NCBI RefSeq assembly: GCF_021155765.1
Contig: NC_060112.1
Location: forward strand, 10,974,001-11,038,000
DNA length: 64,000 nucleotides
Reading direction: 5' to 3'
From: Diprion similis
Taxonomy: Eukaryota > Arthropoda > Insecta > Hymenoptera > Diprionidae
Part shown: positions 13,455-25,960 of the stretch, piece by piece
Layout of the letters: every line of letters starts with the position of its first letter
Position numbering within the stretch: position 1 is the stretch's first letter
Translations under genes and position numbers: made by a program
The notes under the pieces: model-generated
What the model saw: the letters and a program-made list of their open reading frames with translations, nothing else
Told to the model about the DNA's origin: nothing
The model's database searches: none

Positions 13455-13662
13455 ATTGATGAGAATGAAGTTAGTAACGTTACTGTGACGATGCATGTTG
13501 AGGAAAAATCTTTAATTCGCACTTTGAGGAATATCTAAGATTTAATAAACCATGAGAAATGAAATATACTCATATTTGAAAGTCGTACTAAAAGTGCATA
13601 ATAATGATTTTTTCATTGATGTTTTGTTGTGTTAACGTTACTAACTTCGGCCTCATAATTAT
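13455..13662. mobile_element. MITE-like element, GAAGTTAGTAACGTTA family, copy 2
   Basis: The left end (about 13456-13493) and the inverted right end (about 13630-13662) share the 16-bp core GAAGTTAGTAACGTTA exactly, plus flanking similarity (ATGAGxxxGAAG). Copy 1 at about 4972 has the same terminus. The element is about 200 bp with no coding capacity. The basic 89-codon frame that overlaps it (13269-13538, plus) is therefore unlikely to be a host gene. Confidence 0.55.
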
Positions 13663-16600
13663 TGTTAACCAACATAAGATATTGTTCGCAAATGTAGGAT
13701 TCGGCGAAATCTGATTTTAGATTTCTCACGTGTATTTAACGGATTATTATTTCAACGAGATTTTCAATATTTCCGAATCTTAATATAGTTTATCGATCAT
13801 CGGCATGATAGTTGTACAGAAATGGAGAAAACAACTCTGTTGTCGTTAAGTTTGAATTCAACCGATTGCTCTGATTTCAATTTGAATAATCAATACCTTT
13901 AGGTCTACAGAAAAGGATTTTTCGATGTAAAAAATATTAATTACAGTTATTACTGGCGAAAAATAAAAAAATAAAATGGCGCATAAAAAAAGTGTTTAGA
14001 AAAATTTTCTCTTTGCATATGACATAGATTTATTCTCTGAAAATTTACATACCCCTAATAATAATTCCCCCAAGAATACTGAGCAACTTCGCTAAAAAAA
14101 ATGAGCAGTGAGCAAGATAAACCCAAAACACCAAAATTGAATAATTTTGGTCTTTGCAATTCTAAGGCCTTCGTCAAAATTGTCAATATTTCAATTTCTG
14201 TTAATAATAAAACTTGTTCAGATTCATCTCTGTCGCATAATAGGGATATTGATTCATCGGTGTGAATAACTAAAAAATTTTCAGAACAGTTTTCTTCTGG
14301 CCGATCAATCCTTAAACCCTGACTGAAAGGGGAAGAAAAAAAGGAGAAAAGAAAATGTAAAATGTGATAAAATTATAGAAAATAAGATTCGCTCAACATA
14401 TGTATTCCGGAGTCAGTCAACATCCGGAAGTTTGAAACACCGACAATATATCTGAATGTGTGTACCAACCACATCCACACATCGGCACATAAAAATGAAT
14501 ATAATATAGGATTAAAATAATGAAAACTTGACCGATCTGGACACGAAGAGACAAGGAAGTCTCTCGACGGTAGAAAGATAGAACGGACTTGGCGTATCCG
14601 GTTTGTGGCAGGTATACAAGGTCAAGACCATCGGTCGTCGGGTTTTACACTTTTGACCAAGACACGCGGCGCGGCGATGTTTGTTTTTCAATCGCTTGGC
14701 TGCGTGGTCCGGAGGAATGAAAGAGACAATTCGTGGGAAAAATGATACATCGTCAATCTCTATCGGTGGTGAAGAACATTTCGTTCTCATTACGGCAAAA
14801 AATGTTTCGCGCACCGTCCTCCGATCCTCGATTCTCGATCCGTAAAAGTGACTCTTTCTATTTGGAAGGACACGGATAACAGGGAATTCGCAGGGCTGCC
14901 AACCGTTGCGATATGCTCGCTAAATCTTGAGACAAACTTGTTGCACGCACTGCAAGAAGATTTCTTAACAACATTAATAAAAAGTACCGATTTCTATGTA
15001 ATGTTCAATCTTTTAGTCCGATCATCTCTTAAATGATGCGACAGAAATAGGTTGGGTTTGGTATAATGGAAAAAATGTCTTTTTAGCCAGTCAATTGCGA
15101 GTAAAAAACAAAATGCGAATTTAGATGTGAGAACAAGAGTCCCGTGTCAACAATTTTGAGAGATCTTATAATTATGCAATTTTGAGAAATTATGCAAAGA
15201 GAAAATCTCCGTTGGACAATTTTTGTAAAATACAATTGGGAAAAAAATAAATCTCATATGATTTAAATCCTCTAATCAACATGTTTTTCTAATTTTTAAA
15301 AATAGCTTCAACCACGTAACCCCGTCAGAGTTATCACAATAACTGGGTTCTTCTGCTTCGAACGAAGTGACACATTTTTTCATCTTCTCTCAGTTAATCG
15401 AGGATAATTATTTAATTAAGTTCATCTCGTTGAACCTAAATTGCCACCTCTTGAATTTTCCGTCCATAGACCCGCGATACGAGTCGAAATAAGAGGAACC
15501 GCTTCAGTGCGAGCAAAAAATTAAAAAAGGTAAAAACTAAAAATCATCCCCCGGATAGATTCGTGTGAACACTGCGTCGAATGTAAACAGCGAACTCTTT
15601 CGCCCCTGCATCGCATCTGCCTGTAGTGCGTCCGCCTCTGTGCGACTGTATATATACCTAATTGTGAATGAAAGCTTCGTTCCTATTGGAACGTGCAAAA
15701 GGGAGGAGGAATCCATTTGCAAACACGTCTGACTCTTGTACAGCAAGAATTATACATCGATTGTGCGCTACGGATACGAGATTTACTTCGGCATTAATAT
15801 ATCGTTGTAATTAATGCATTGTTATCATGATTTTTATCAAAGCACGTGCTTGGAATTTTGAGGTTTGCCCCCCCCCCCCCTCCCCACACGGAATACACAA
15901 GACACGATACGAAACGAAACTCGAGAAGAGTTAAGAGAAAATCAATGCACGTTCGGCGAGTGTTCAATTGGTGAACCTTATATATATACACGGATATGTC
16001 ATAATAACAATAACAACAATAATAATGGTAATAAATTTATCCCAGGAGCATACGTGCGGGAATAATACGTGTCATTGCGTATTGTCAATTGATACCCCTA
16101 CGCCGATATCAGGTATACCCACATACGCAATACGTATACTCTGTAATACATATGCTCTGTGCACTATTTAAACGTGTCGTCAGACGCGTAATAGAAAGTC
16201 TATTATAGAATCTAGATGTGATACACATTTTGCAAGTTAGTTAGAAAGACCAGATCAACGCAACAGAAGAATAATTATGATCAGCCTCTATGAATCCAAG
16301 TCGTGTCAATTTCTAGAGGAAAGAGAACTGTATCGAAATCTAGTCTTCGTTGCTTGCTTGATATATATTATAATTTGTGTTTTTCGTGAAATCGATAGGC
16401 AAGCCCGCGCGTTCCGGGTGTAAATAAGTGGGTATATGTATATCACAATGAGCCGGTTGCGACATCGACCGGCGAAGTGGCAACTGGGAAAAAGGTGTTC
16501 GAATAGTTTCAAGGAATTCGTTTCAGCGAAACAAACATGACCCACACGGGCTATAAAGACGAAGATGATTCATTGATGCTTCGCTCCGAAAGAACGAGGC

Positions 16601-16804
16601 AAACTCGAACGGCTCTCGTCTCGTCAGCCGCGCAGTCGGCAAACCGGCGCGGCGCACGATTCGTTCGATCGATGGTGTGCAATTTGAGGGATATTTTCAT
16701 TTGCCGGTAAAAAAGTATGGTGGTAATGAATAAACAAGAACAAAAAAAAGAAAAAAGAAGGAAAGATAGAAAAAAAAAAGGTTCATCGGCGTTTGGATAG
16801 GTAC

Positions 16805-16867
16805 CATGTCGGCGGCGCCCAGATCTTTCATGTCACAGTAGAGAAAAAGGTCCCCCGGTGGCTTCAT
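16805..16867 (-). CDS. Candidate alternative first coding exon (21 codons)
   Basis: On the minus strand an ATG at 16867 opens a 21-codon frame, MKPPGDLFLYCDMKDLGAAD plus M, that ends at a possible splice donor ATG|GTACCT. The peptide looks protein-like and has GC-rich third positions, but I do not recognise a family. The exon ends in phase 0, the same phase as the pumilio exons to its right, so it could serve as an alternative N-terminus for pumilio from an internal promoter. A separate gene, or no gene, is equally possible. The donor is weak at positions +4 to +6. Confidence 0.3.
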
Positions 16868-17173
16868 CCAGTCGCCTGTGTTGTTCGCGCCCTGCAGGCC
16901 GTAACCGACACCGAAACTCTCCACCGTTTTTCTATGTTATACGTTCGCGAAGCGGCGGCGAGACTCCTCGTCGCTGCTGTTGTTGTTGATTCGCTGACCA
17001 ACGCGAAGCGGCGCTGTTCGTTTGTTTGTTCGAATCCTTCCTTTGGCAAAGGAGGCAAAATTCGATTCTGTCTCTTCTGTCTCTTCTCCTCCTTCTCCTT
17101 CTCCTTCTTCTTCTTTCCTGTATCGCTACAGGCGGCGATGAACACGAGGCTGGCTAGGTTGCGTCAACTCGAT

Positions 17174-17221
<48 letters not shown>
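17174..17221. repeat. CAG triplet repeat, 15 units plus CAA
   Basis: Pure CAG run on the plus strand (CTG on the minus strand). In a 202-codon plus-strand frame it would encode 16 glutamines; if the minus strand is transcribed it would be a CTG repeat in an untranslated leader. Its purity, unlike the mixed CAA/CAG tract in pumilio, suggests high length polymorphism. Confidence 0.9.
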
Positions 17222-17222
<1 letters not shown>

Positions 17223-17720
17223 GGCGCGGCGTCGAGCCGTCAGCGTATTTTTCGTTTCCCCGCCTCTCTCGCTCCGGCGTTCGCCTGCCGTGTATCTCTC
17301 TCTCCGTTCCCGAAGCGTCTGTCAAACACACAACTTACCGAGGGCAACACACGCAGAGCGGCACAACCGACCGACCGACCACGGGCAGCACAGAACCTTA
17401 ATTTTAAACACTTTTTACACTAATATACAGCCAACTTTTTACACGATCACTCGCGGTCACCTTCTACCTCGCTGTTCATAACAGTTTGAACATCGCGACC
17501 GGTTACATATCGCGCTAAAACCCTTTAGCGTCGAATCCTCGAATTCACCTTGCCGGCCTGCCCCGCTCGAGACTCTCGAGACTCGGAGACTGCTTTGCGA
17601 AACAAAGAACGACGCTCCGCAGCAGCGACGCCAAACGGCGCTTCCGTCAACCAAAAACCCAATCCGCCGCGCTCGCGTTAATATTTCACACACAGCTCCG
17701 GCTTTTTCTCGCACCTTCGC

Positions 17721-20700
17721 TTGACTCTGCCTACCTCATCTGCTCGTTTACATCGGTATATATAATTATACACGCAGCTCTATTCGTGTCGTCGATACTC
17801 GATACGATTTCGCTTTTTAACTCAATTCAATTAATTCACAATTTACCTCTAATCGTCCAATACTTTAAATTTCAATTCGAACGATCATTCGTTGTACAAT
17901 TTTATCGGTATAGCAAATGCGCCTGTATGTTGAACCGTAGCTGCGTTCACACCGGCTTATTTTTCGTGACATGAGAATAACTCGTATGATACAAACTTAG
18001 AATTCTTTCTACAATTTATTACGTTATTATTATTACTATACATCTATGTTGTATTGCTTTTCTTTTAATAATAAGTATATTTTTAGTCGATGTTGATATT
18101 CTAAATTCAATTCGTTCATTAGCTTTTTATAGAAATGGCGAATGTGCGTGTGTACTACGAACCGCGGCTATATTCGCACAGGTTGGATTTTTCACGGCGT
18201 AATAGAACTACTTTTAGGATACGAATTTCGCACCTTTTCTAATAATAAATCTACGTAAGATCATTATTAATACTCGAAATTCAAGTGGTTCGTCAAAGTT
18301 TGATCGGCATAGCGATTGTTCACGTATACAAAAACTTAACATTTTATCGCATCCCAGCATCATAACAACATAACAATAAGATTAAAATATAATATTTAGT
18401 TTTTTAGCACCATTTCTCAACCCGTTCACTTCCTACCCATATTTGTCGCACAATCAACCAAATTTTTTTCAATGATAATCGATCTTTATCCGTCATCAAC
18501 ATTCTTTTGCTCGTCAACGTTCTAAATTTAAGTTCAAATGATAAATGTTATATTATTATCAAGTTAAATGTCGTTTATGTATTTTATCTATTATCAAAAC
18601 CTATCCGTGATGACCCGTAAAAATCATAGCTAGTGCAATTCTGCATGCAATATTTACACAATAATAATGGCAGAAAACGTATTCCTTAAATGGAATTATC
18701 ACCAATTGAAGGAATAACTTTTCTGACGCTATTCCAACATGAAACAGAAAACTCTTAAAACATTTTTGTCAGGAGTTGCTTGTAGAATTAAGTTATCTGT
18801 GGTATCCTGATGTCAACAATGCGTTATAGACTCTGGTAATAGACAAAATAAGTGACATTTTACTCGGTCGGTAAAGAATGACTACCGTATCTCCTTCGGT
18901 AAACACCTTAATGATGTTTGCAGCATGTGGAAAACAGAAGTCAGAGTTTTTTTGGTCTTCACCGATGCGATCGTCGCTTAATCGCAATAACTTCTAGGAT
19001 AAAACTTCGTCGTTTTCGTAGCATTACTACGGTGATAATTAAATTTAGAGTAAACATGTGCAGTTCCGAGCAAAAGCGGTACGCTTATGTGGTAATAAGT
19101 ATGAGGGGATAAAATAAAAGTATAAACCCAATCTTCAGTCGGGATTTTGCACTCCCGTAGAGTGAAGGTCACTGCCTCGAGCCCGGTTTTAGCTTGCCCA
19201 ATGGTCAAATTATGGCCTTGACATCGATTGGCAGGAACCCCAAAACGGCACGAAGCCTTGCAAACGCCCATGGAGTTAATTCTTTTTCTTTTCTTCGATG
19301 GCTTTCGCCTTTCTACGTTCCGGAGTCATCGCAGACGGCATCGTTTGCCGAAAACCCGCCCTTAGGCTGCGATTACATTTCGCTTACCGCGCTAAGTGAC
19401 ACCAAAACCGATCAAAATGGTCGGAAACAATTACGTATATATAACAAATGGTTTATCACACCTTCAGAAGTTATTATACTAATATATTATAAACTATTTT
19501 ATACTATAAACTAATGTTATTATACTCAATTAAAGAAAGTCAGTTGGGACCATTTGACAAATTTTTTTCAATTGTATGAATTCAGTAAATGACGATGACA
19601 TTTTTATTTGTTAGAAAACACAACCGAAGTTTATCAATATAAATTTTATTACCACGACATCCTATAAGCGGTGCAAAGTAAAACTGCAGAAACAGACCTT
19701 AAGCTCCACAAAGTTTAGTCCCCACTCTATTGGTAAACCATTCTCGGGGATTTAGTTACTTGATATAGATTTTTAATGTTTACATGTAGCAAAAAAAAAG
19801 CAGGTTTATTGTTTAAAACGTCTATTGACTTGAGACACCATGTTTGGTCAATTAACTCAAGAGCTCGATGAAAAATGTATTGAAGACTATGTATTTATTC
19901 AGAATCAAATCCCGATTAATAAATTGAGCTATAGTTTACGACGATTGAACAAATAAAATACAATCAGGCCGAGATTTTCAAAATTGAGGCTTGTGACTTC
20001 AGTATTCTCAATACTTCAAAAGGTACAGTTTTATTAAAATTGAATCCAATTTTCTAGAATAAAACGTATACTTTAGTTTTGTTGTGTTTCACCTTGTGGA
20101 AAAAATTATGCAGCTTTGACCAATTCTTGGTGAACATGATGAATGGAAAAGTTCCTAATCTCAGAATTGTTAGTAACTGCCTACTTGCTGTTGAGACAAA
20201 CAAATTCTTTTAATATGCGTAAGTACATACGCAGGTATATGAAACACGACAGCCCGCGTTTTCTCAAGCATCATGAAATGAATAATTGCTCGCGATTATA
20301 CGTGCAGCGCCTGACGCGCGTTATTATACAACGTGATGTCACATGCAGAAAGAGCGAGAGAGAGAGAGAGAGAGAGAGAGAAAATAGCGAATTACAATAA
20401 GAAAAAATAACAACAAGAACAGTAATAAAAAAAAAGAGAAAACATTACGGTTCACCCAGAAGAGATACATTTGTGGGCGATTTATAAAAGATGTGGGTTC
20501 TTCAAGCGTGGGTATTTCTGGACACGTAATATACGCAACGCACGTACGCGGGAACGCAATTTAATTTGTTTCATTATCATATTGAGAATGATTCGTTGAG
20601 GAAACGTAAAGAAAAAGATATGAAAGATTGAATGAATTTTTATGGGTGGCAATGTCTTCGACAATTATCATCACATGTTAAATGTATATTATTCATCATC

Positions 20701-21802
20701 GACGTACGCATAACTAAGCAATTACTATACGAGATTTATTGAATGAGACTTACGAACGGTAGGTGTAAACACATCTATAGTCAGAGAATAAACGAAACGT
20801 GAAATAGAAAATTTCCAACTACTTTTTGCACAGTTCTATTCTGCAAGTGTTTGAAGAGCGTAATTACTCAATGTAAGAAGAACTATTTATATCGGGAGCA
20901 TCGAGTAAGTTCGCAAAATGTAAGTATATTTCCTTTGGTCAGGGTAATTCCCTGAATTTTAGACAATCCTAGACTCACAAAATAGAGATTTTTCCTGAAA
21001 ATGCTCACACATTAACTTTAGTTTGCAAATTTGAACCTTACTTATAAAATCCCCCGTATAGACAAGAAAAAATAACGTTATTAGTGGGTTGGAAAACGTT
21101 TCTCATGTAAAAGCACACATAGGTACGTATGCAGTTATACAACAATGCCAAATGTGATGTAAACAAAAAATTTTGAGGTCCATAAAAGTAAACGATAATT
21201 AATAAGAATAGAAAAACTCAAATCTACCAAAAGTATAAACATGCAACTTATGTGCAATCGTTTCGATTCTCTGTGATAGCAGTGAACGCGGTTGTTATAA
21301 AACTGTAATGTACACGATTCTAATAATTACACACATATAAGGAAAAGTGAACTATTTATGAAAATCACACCACTTATAAGAATTACTCAGTAATAGTAAT
21401 AGAAGTAAACAGTAATGTAAAAGAGAATGTAATGTAATATAAAAGAGAGTTTACTTTTCCCCAACATTAGATTTAAGAAAAAGTTTTCCAATACTTTCTC
21501 CAAGTATTATTTACTTCTTGTAATAACTCCAAGAACAGAGGAATGTGATTTATATCAAGCATTATTATCTCGTCATTACTAGTCTACGCAAATTTTTTTA
21601 GTTGGGTTTATTGAAGTATCGATACTCCTTCCGTTATATCATCCACCTTAATAATTTAATTCTAATCGAATCATCCAGAGTGTCATTAGTTGTTCTCAAT
21701 ATTTTGGGCTATCATGCCAAGTATCAATTCAGAAGTACAAACAAGTATGTTCATCATATGTGTTGCGGCCTGAAATACAATATTTAAAATGACAAAACTT
21801 AC
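17721..21802. other. No identifiable exons (probable pumilio intron)
   Basis: This AT-rich stretch lies immediately 3' of the last visible pumilio exon, whose donor CAG|GTAAGT opens an intron in this direction. I see no exon, RNA gene or transposon ends in it apart from a (GA)13 run. A moderately GC-rich patch at about 19130-19420 contains a 106-codon plus-strand frame with no recognisable similarity. Confidence 0.6.
20356..20381. repeat. (GA)13 microsatellite
   Basis: Thirteen uninterrupted GA units. Possible GAGA-factor binding sequence, though there is no other promoter evidence here. Confidence 0.9.
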
Positions 21803-24800
21803 CTGGCCATTTCTGAATTGCTGTTGTTGTTGCTGTTGTTGTTGTTGCTGCTGCTGTTGCTGCTGCTGTTGCTGCTGGTGATGAAACAGAGCAACCTGAT
21901 GCTGCGGCGCCATTTGATTGTTGAGATACACCAAATGCTCCGCCCCTGGACCACCACTCTGCAAAAATGCCAAATCAAATCATGAACATTAAGTTTACTT
22001 GGTGGAGATCGACACTTACTCTGAGAAAAGTAAAAAAGGCACTTCTCCTATGTGAGAAATAGTTAAAACTCAGTTTAGGTACGAGACTTAACAGACACTT
22101 ATTATTGTGAATGAAATTTGGTATATTTTTCTTTGGTAAACCTTCATTCATCAACAAGATCATGAAATGAAAAACGATTTTTTTTTCAACAGCCTTGCTA
22201 TTATATCTTGCAAGAAAATTTCCAAATCGTGATTCTTAGGAATTCACTTTCTTTGAAGTTATTTATAATGATTTGTTTGTACTAATACTTTGCTTCAACG
22301 AAATTTAATTCAACAAATTGTAAAAAAAAAAGCATAGTTTGGTATAAGCTTGTTATGATATTTCTGTTTAAGTTAACGTTCCAAACTTAAAGCACTTACT
22401 TAACTCAATAGGAACAGAGAGAAGAGAAGAGCATAAAAAGCAATAGTACGTAGAATTATGTTCACAATTAAAATCTCTGAGAAGGAAATATATTTCTCAG
22501 AGTGTGTATGCCAAAATATTTCTTAAAAATATTAGATGTGATTAAATGATAGAAAAAAAAACCCCAGCCCAGATTCATTTCCAGTAACATTACGTAATTC
22601 TAAAATATGAAAGTTAGTTGATCAATCAAAATTTAAAACATGGCAAAAACATAACTTTCAGTCTGAGAATGAATGTAAAGGCTCATAATTTTCTACTGTT
22701 CATTAGTGCATTGAATACTGGTGCTTCCGGTACTAGAGATTCTCACAGATAATTCAACTATACGGTTTTTTTATTTCATTAAATTTGGAGTTGAATAGTG
22801 AAAAAACAATTCTTCAAAGATGTCTCAACAACAAGTAAATTGCGATCAATTTGCCACAAATCTTACACATAAAATTTGCATAATAAAAACATCTAAAAAA
22901 TCAAAAATACATAACTTTGCACTCAAACTAGATTTCAAAGATTTTAAAATTTTTCAGTTGAATTGTATGTTGAAAATCAAACATGCCGACGGATGGTGGT
23001 TTCTATCTCTGTTGAAATACGTTTATTCAATATGTACCTGAAGTTATGATTGAACAGACTTGATCGAAAAGAGTTGAATAATAAACAAGTAGAGTGATGC
23101 AGAATTTTGTCTTAATTCAACTCTTTCGTACTCTCGATATACAGATGCAAGGGTTTCATTTGTTCATCAGGCATTCATCAGCAGAATAGTATTAGTGCTA
23201 ACTTGAATTTTCGATCAAGTCGATTGGAACTTCAGGCGCATTATTCAATGCTGGCATATGTTACAAATAATCTGGCAAAATAATAAGAAATGAATTTTGA
23301 GTGCGTAAGGTGGTTTGAGGTACAGAAAAAAATGTACTTCGGTGAAAAGAGATGAATAGTATTCAATAATTACTATTCTTCGCGATTCTCATTGCTAATG
23401 ATATTGCCATTTGTTCAATGCTACAATCTTCAACTAAAGCACTAATTAAACACTACAAAAGGTTTTCTGCGGGAAATATAGGCAAAAAGAATTTTTCGAG
23501 TACACATGAATTTCCATTCTGGAGAATAAATTTCGTCTAAATGGTAAAACGTTGTATTCTCCAAAAACGAAACTTATGAATTATATTTCAAAATTTTTGT
23601 TAGTCAACTAGCCAACTTGCTAACTAATGGAAACTTTGCTGCCCGGAGAAAAAATACTTGTTCAGATATTTCTTTAGAAACTACCTATCAAATTTTATTT
23701 ACGTCGTGTTGAAATTTTTCTCGACCTCATCTCTGAATTACTGCTTGCTTATTTACTTCTACCGACCATCTCTTGCAGACATTTTTTGGATTATATTAAA
23801 CGTGGCTTCGCATTGATTCAGAACTAAAACTTATACAGGCTGCATTATGAACACATGTTACTTAATGTTGATGTCTGTTTTGTGGTAAAACATAATGTTT
23901 AACACTATTACAGAGCTCTCTTTAATGTGCTTTATCACAAAAATGAGAAACATGTTAGTAAAATATAAGCAAAAGAATTGACAAGAAATTGAGAGTGAGC
24001 AAATTATAATATAATTTTTAAGTACGTTTTGAAACTTTGCGAACTTTTTATCAAGTTTTGCAAGGCAGGGAATATTATGCAGTTTAAATCATGGAATCTT
24101 GAATATTTTATCCTCAAATAGCAGTCCCATTTCTGGTGGTTTCACACTTCTGAACCCACTACCAATTCAAACTATAATTATAAATAGATTTTGATTTCAA
24201 TAAATCAACACCTTTATAAAAAGATGAAAAACATAATAAAGCGTGACAAATGCCGCTGTTATTGATAGGCAATAAAAATAGAATTGAACAATGACATTAA
24301 TAATATTATATGTGTATACTGTAAACAATCTTAACCTTCAGTTGCATGGTGTGCAACTCGTAGGGTAGATGAACATTGTTCATGGCTTGCAAGCCAAGCT
24401 GCTGAGGTTGGCTTTGTTGAGGTACGCCTAGTTTGGTCATTGGATATTTCCACTTGTCATGGTTCTGAAAAGAATTTCGAAAATGTAATTCGACCATTTG
24501 TAATAAAAAATAGTAAAACACAGCGAGCATATTTTTTCAGCTGAATAATAAAATCACATTAGCAAAAATTTCAAATTAGTAATTTAATTAATTTAATTCT
24601 CACACTATCGATAATGGCATCGTCGGCAAGGGCCCAAGCCCTGGCTGGCTGCTTTGTTTGATAGCTCGAAGTTTGCGGAATGAAGTCTTGTTCTGTTGGT
24701 CTCTGGAAAACGTAACCAACGGTCGCGTCGTCCTGAGCCCTGCCAATACCCATTTGGGCGATCTGCCCCGATTGTATACGAACCCCATCGCCACCTGCCA

Positions 24801-25237
24801 TAATTTGAGCGCATTGTTCTGCCTCCTAGACAATAGGAAAGAAAAAATAAATGGCCAGTATAAAAACGAAATAGATATCGAAAATAATGCTGTCTTAAGA
24901 ATAATTTTTCTAATATCATATCGTTATTGTTGAAGAGTACAAAATATTATTGACAACAGTCTAAACAGACGTGAATGAAAAAAAAATGAAAAATTTACCA
25001 GGTTACTGACATCCAGGAATTACAATTTAAGAAGGGTTGGACGGAGGAAAAGAGGGAGCGAGAGGAAGGAGTAGCGAGACGGCGGGGCATAAGTGTTTGT
25101 AAAATGATTCGAATCTTAATTAATAATTATTTATAACGTTTTTGTGTACGAACGGTGGGTATGTGGCCGTTGGCAGAGGGGTGATGCAGCTGCATGGGGG
25201 GTGCCGGTTCGCCCCCGCCTCCGGGTAGCCACTTCAT
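21803..25237 (-). CDS. pum: Pumilio RNA-binding protein, N-terminal exons (partial)
   Basis: Pumilio is a cytoplasmic repressor that binds mRNA 3' UTRs with a C-terminal PUF domain. Only the N-terminal regulatory part is present, in four phase-0 coding exons read right to left: 25154-25237 (starts MKWLPGGGGEPAPPM), 24604-24825, 24336-24464 and 21803-21958, giving 197 residues. Diagnostic blocks shared with fly Pumilio are DDATVGYVFQRP in exon 2 and, across the exon 2/3 junction, RAWALADDAIIDS then NHDKWKYPM. Exon 4 carries about 20 glutamines from mixed CAA/CAG codons before FRNGQ and a consensus donor. The donor of exon 1 (ACC|GTTCGT) is weak, so that junction is the least certain. The PUF repeats must lie beyond the left edge, more than 21.8 kb away. 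Identification rests on remembered family similarity; the gene call is firm. Confidence 0.88.
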
Positions 25238-25960
25238 AGCCTTGTCAAACACTTTACACGTTGAATAATCACACTTATTATCACCGAAATAGAGTATAAA
25301 CGAGTTGAGATAAGGATGACTTAATTTAAAAGCATTATTTTCGCGGTTGGCATGACATTTCTAAGCACGGAGGGGTACAGCGGCAGCAGGCAACCAACCA
25401 GCAATGGCAGCCCGGACGAATTTTTGACAACACGAAAACACAAAGAGATTTTTGAGAGTTTGACTTTTACAAACAATATTCACTATTTATAGTATCCCTC
25501 GAGGTCTTCGGGGTAGAACAAACACGGTTGTGAATTATTAGCTGGATATAATTATCGCGGGATTGGATAAAACAGTTCCGGGATTCGTTGGATAGACGCT
25601 ATACGCGGAAATCCGCAAACTCACAGGCAAGATTTTCCACGGTTTCTTTTATCGATTCACCCTGACTTTATCGTAAAACTAAAACTAGATACACTATTCA
25701 CAAGTATTTACAATAACGCCGGAGGTTTCGGCACGCGTGATGCGGCATTCGCGTGCGAGGATGCACGGCGATTTTAGCCAGATCTCCTGTCGGTCTCTTC
25801 TCGGCTAGAAACGGCGGCTGCCAACTGCCGACATTTTTGTTTTTTACCACTGCGCACGCGCAACCATGTCGCAATGCACTTCGGGATCCAATCCAAATAC
25901 TGCGCGCGAATCGACACCGACCCGTCGCCCGGTATAATTGATGTTTGAATTTTTTTCGAG
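25238..25960 (-). promoter_or_regulatory. Pumilio 5' UTR and promoter region
   Basis: The DNA upstream of the pumilio start becomes GC- and CpG-rich between 25720 and 25930, as expected for a TATA-less insect promoter. It includes an NRF1/EWG-type site at 25851-25862. The 5' leader between about 25700 and 25237 may contain an untranslated-exon boundary, but the transcription start cannot be fixed. A 170-codon minus-strand frame (25698-26210) crosses this region and is probably fortuitous. Confidence 0.5.
25851..25862. promoter_or_regulatory. NRF1/EWG-type site TGCGCACGCGCA
   Basis: Matches the palindromic NRF1 (fly erect wing) consensus YGCGCAYGCGCR. It lies about 610 bp upstream of the pumilio start codon inside the GC-rich block. 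Binding is inferred. Confidence 0.55.

Larger units (their letters stand above)
1..16560. other. Long stretch without identifiable exons (probable pumilio intron or intergenic)
   Basis: I find no exon with recognisable protein similarity here on either strand. Open frames are short (under about 105 codons), lack coherent splice contexts and match no family I know. Because pumilio is cut off by the left window edge and runs in the minus direction, this DNA could be its next large intron. That is inference: no later pumilio exon is seen. Notable contents (hairpins, repeats, GC-rich islands) have their own entries. Confidence 0.55.
16560..17720 (-). promoter_or_regulatory. GC-rich island with possible alternative promoter and first exon
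   Basis: This is the strongest GC-rich block in the left third, with many CpG (GCCGCGCAGTCGG, GGCGCGGCGCACG), a GA-rich minus-strand stretch and a CAG/CTG triplet run. It looks like the 5' region of an insect gene. Read on the minus strand it leads into the short coding candidate at 16805-16867. Read on the plus strand, a long pyrimidine tract followed by CTACAG at about 17130 resembles a splice acceptor. I cannot decide the strand from sequence alone; minus fits the neighbouring pumilio better. Confidence 0.35.

Noticed and set aside
13269-13538. Basic 89-codon frame resembling a nuclear peptide
   Set aside because: It runs into the terminal repeat of a MITE-like element whose end also occurs near 4972, and the opposite strand is equally open.
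16793-17401. 202-codon plus-strand frame including a glutamine run
   Set aside because: Its first half is antisense to the minus-strand candidate exon and is low-complexity (F/S/C-rich from a pyrimidine tract). No domain is recognised. Kept as a finding about strand ambiguity, not listed as a gene.
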